Assembly: GCA_030696545.1 (NCBI GenBank)
Contig: JAUYSA010000230.1
Location: forward strand, 1 to 15,669
Direction: 5' to 3'
Source of the DNA: Hyphomonadaceae bacterium
GTDB lineage: Bacteria; Pseudomonadota; Alphaproteobacteria; Caulobacterales; Hyphomonadaceae
Length of the DNA: 15,669 bases
The position numbers and the translations under genes were made by a program. This document shows positions 13,656-15,669 of the stretch, one piece after another (position 1 is the first letter of the stretch; each line of letters begins with the position of its first letter). The notes below the pieces were generated by a model that searched no databases, was not told the origin of the DNA, and worked only from the letters and a program-made list of their open reading frames with translations.

Positions 13656-14795
13656 GTGACGACGCAGAGCGACAGAGCCGAGTTGGCGGACAAGGTCGAG
13701 GCGCTTTTCCGGCCGTTCGCGATGCGTGGCCTCACTCTCGCGAACCGTATCGTCATGGCGCCAATGACGCGGTCGAAGTCTCCGGGCGGCGTTCCGGGTC
13801 CGGAAGTGGCCGCCTATTACCGGCGACGCGCCGAGGGCGGCGTCGGGCTGATCGTCACCGAGGGCACGTGGGTTCCCCACCCCAGCGCATCCAACATAGC
13901 CAATGCGCCACGGTTCTACGGCGAGGACGCGCTCGCCGGCTGGAGCCACGTCGTCGAAGAGGTACATGCCGCCGGCGGCAAGATCATGCCTCAGCTATGG
14001 CACGTGGGGCAGATCGACCGCGGCAGCGCCACGACCGTCAGCGGAAGACGCGTCGGACCCTCAGGCATGATCGGCGCCATGGGCAGGGCCGTCGTCGCCC
14101 AGGAGGCGCCCTCGACAATCGCGGAGCTCGAGGAGGTCGCGGAGGCCTACGTCGTCGCCGCGGAGTCCGCCCACCGCATGGGCTTCGACGGGGTCGAGTT
14201 GCATGCCGCGCACGGCTATTTCTTTGATCAGTTCTTCTGGCACGTGACGAACCTGCGCGACGACGCGTACGGCGGCGAGATCACTGCCCGTACCCGCCTT
14301 GCAGCGGACGTGGTCCGCAACATCCGGGCCCGCACAAGCCCCGACTTTCCGATCGTACTGCGCATGTCCCAGTGGAAGCAGCAGGACTACGCCGCCAAGG
14401 TCGCCGACACGCCGCAGGCGCTGGAGGCGTGGTTAGAGCCTCTCGTCGCGGCGGGCGTCGACATGTTCCACTGTTCGCAGCGGCGGTTCTGGGAGGGCGA
14501 ATTCGGCACCGACCTGAACCTAGCCGGCTGGGTCAAGAAACTGAGCGGCAAGCCCACCATCACCGTCGGCTCCGTGACCTTGAAGCAGGACCACATCTCC
14601 AGTCACCATGGCGTCGCGAGCGAAACGGAACACAATCTGCTTCAGTTGCTGACGCTGCTGGAGCGCGGCGACTTCGACTTGGTGGCGGTGGGGCGCGCGC
14701 TCATTGTCGACCCATATTGGCCTGTCAAGGTCAGGGCCGGCGCCGAAGATGAACTCCTGCCCTACTCGCCATCAGCCCTTGGCAAGCTCGAATGA
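13656..14795 (+). CDS. NADH:flavin oxidoreductase, old yellow enzyme family (stand-alone)
   Basis: A 379-residue FMN-binding TIM barrel. The N-terminal strand is ANRIVMAPMTRS, the active-site histidines are in HAAHGY (His183, His186), DAYGG follows, and LVAVGRALIVDP is the C-terminal phosphate-binding segment. The start is GTG at 13656, chosen because GGAGGAA sits 5 nt upstream; an ATG 20 codons earlier lacks such a site and adds residues before the family's usual N-terminus. The MAPMTRS segment has Thr where the reductase half of the monooxygenase fusion at 2015-4360 has Cys, so it belongs to a different OYE subgroup (12-oxophytodienoate reductase/xenobiotic reductase-like). Such enzymes reduce activated C=C bonds with NAD(P)H. 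It has no operon partner here, and its substrate is unknown. Confidence 0.92.
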   Translation: MTTQSDRAELADKVEALFRPFAMRGLTLANRIVMAPMTRSKSPGGVPGPEVAAYYRRRAEGGVGLIVTEGTWVPHPSASNIANAPRFYGEDALAGWSHVVEEVHAAGGKIMPQLWHVGQIDRGSATTVSGRRVGPSGMIGAMGRAVVAQEAPSTIAELEEVAEAYVVAAESAHRMGFDGVELHAAHGYFFDQFFWHVTNLRDDAYGGEITARTRLAADVVRNIRARTSPDFPIVLRMSQWKQQDYAAKVADTPQALEAWLEPLVAAGVDMFHCSQRRFWEGEFGTDLNLAGWVKKLSGKPTITVGSVTLKQDHISSHHGVASETEHNLLQLLTLLERGDFDLVAVGRALIVDPYWPVKVRAGAEDELLPYSPSALGKLE

Positions 14796-14820
14796 TCGCC
14801 ATTCGCAGGACCAGCACTGA

Positions 14821-14837
14821 TGACAGGGTCACTGTCA
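14821..14837. repeat. Short inverted repeat after the OYE gene
   Basis: TGACAG and CTGTCA flank a 5-nt spacer, 26 bp after the OYE stop. It could be a small hairpin or an operator-like site; there is no T-run. Nothing else is supported in the 212 bp up to the next gene. Confidence 0.3.
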
Positions 14838-15007
14838 AAGTAAACGCGAAGGCGTTGTCGGCTCAATTGCACCCGCCGGTAAGAGGTACGTTTTAGCCGG
14901 GCGAGACCGCGCGGTCGGTACCCATTGGGCTCAAATGGCTTCCGACACGCCATCCTTTCCGTTTGTCGCGTTGACTATGTGCCGCAGCGCGCTGCAAGCA
15001 GCGATAC

Positions 15008-15669
15008 ATGACCAGTGATCCAGCCCCCCGGCCCGACAGTGAGGTGTCCGGAACTCGAAACGCGCCAATGCCTACCGACGGGCTGGCGCCGCCGTATTGG
15101 TCTTGGGCAGGCTTGCTGCTCGGCGCGCGCGCCATGCTGCCGCTCCTGCCAGGCCAGTTCGTATTCGGGATGGCGTTCGGCGCACTCGCTGCACAAAAGG
15201 AATTTTTCCTAGCCGAAGCATTGACGATGACCAGCTTCGTTTATGCAGGCATGTCGCAATTTGTCGCCGTGCAATCTTGGCCGGAGATGCTGACACCTTC
15301 GACAATCGCAGCACTCGTATTGGTCACTGCGACAGTTAATGTCAGATTCTTCCTCATGGGCGCTTCGCTTCGCCCATGGCTCGGGCCACTACCGGCTTGG
15401 CAAATCTATCCACCACTGGCAATCAACACAGATGGAGGGTGGTTATTGGCCATGCGCTATCGTGAGCGCGGTGGAGCGGACGCCTCGTTCTATCTTGGCG
15501 GCCAAATTCTATCCTACTGCATGTGGGTCCTGGCGGCCGTGCCAGGCTATCTGCTCGCCGAGCGCATCGCCGATCCACGCGCCTATGGCGTCGATCTACT
15601 CATGCCGGCGTTCTTCGCGGCGCTCCTCATTCCATCTTGGCGAGGCGTCTCGCACGCGACGCCGTGGGT
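15008..15669 (+). CDS. azlC: AzlC-family permease, C-terminus cut by the right edge
   Basis: 220 residues are visible. After a polar N-terminus of about 30 residues, the sequence is hydrophobic and carries AzlC features: GARAMLPLLPGQFVFGMAFGALAA, then MTSFVYAGMSQFVAVQ (the conserved small-AGxSQF segment), then TATVNVRFFLMGASLRPWL (the NxRxxLMG segment). AzlC with the small AzlD subunit exports branched-chain amino acids. An azlD gene would be expected just beyond the window. The start is ATG at 15008; an in-frame ATG at 15068 (MPTDGLAPPYWSW) is an equally possible start, as neither has a good ribosome site. No link to the aromatic pathway is evident. Confidence 0.85.
   Translation, partial: MTSDPAPRPDSEVSGTRNAPMPTDGLAPPYWSWAGLLLGARAMLPLLPGQFVFGMAFGALAAQKEFFLAEALTMTSFVYAGMSQFVAVQSWPEMLTPSTIAALVLVTATVNVRFFLMGASLRPWLGPLPAWQIYPPLAINTDGGWLLAMRYRERGGADASFYLGGQILSYCMWVLAAVPGYLLAERIADPRAYGVDLLMPAFFAALLIPSWRGVSHATPW

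Overview
The window is GC-rich, with codons ending mainly in G or C. It looks like a piece of an alphaproteobacterial chromosome or large plasmid, perhaps Caulobacterales or Sphingomonadales. That placement rests on general impression (protein style, an HRxxN-type histidine kinase paired with a lone receiver) and not on a marker gene.

Left part (1-9103): an aerobic, CoA-dependent pathway for an ortho-substituted benzoate, most likely 2-aminobenzoate (anthranilate), with salicylate as the alternative. A leftward operon encodes a short-chain dehydrogenase, a MarR regulator and a divergent enoyl-CoA hydratase-like protein cut by the left edge. Divergent from it is a 781-residue fusion of a flavin monooxygenase and an old-yellow-enzyme reductase, of the 2-aminobenzoyl-CoA monooxygenase/reductase type. 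It converges through a bidirectional hairpin on an aromatic-acid MFS transporter, which lies behind a 70-codon ORF with a signal peptide. Divergent again are a 2-aminobenzoate-CoA ligase and a glutaryl-CoA dehydrogenase. The logic is uptake, CoA activation, ring hydroxylation plus reduction, then ring opening and beta-oxidation-like steps. A near-identical AT-rich 16-mer occurs three times, always in the intergenic spaces at the starts of these transcription units. It is the best candidate operator for the MarR protein, and at the transporter it lies inside a 25-bp palindrome over a near-consensus promoter.

Middle part (9104-13655): a patchwork. It holds a small His-rich single-pass membrane protein, a histidine kinase and an adjoining receiver whose phospho-acceptor Asp is Asn, a decayed IS6-family transposase fragment, about 500 bp with no convincing gene, and an exported alpha/beta-hydrolase gene that appears broken exactly at its HGGG oxyanion-hole motif.

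Right part (13656-15669): a second, free-standing old-yellow-enzyme reductase and the start of an AzlC-family permease cut by the right edge. No rRNA, tRNA or CRISPR array was seen.
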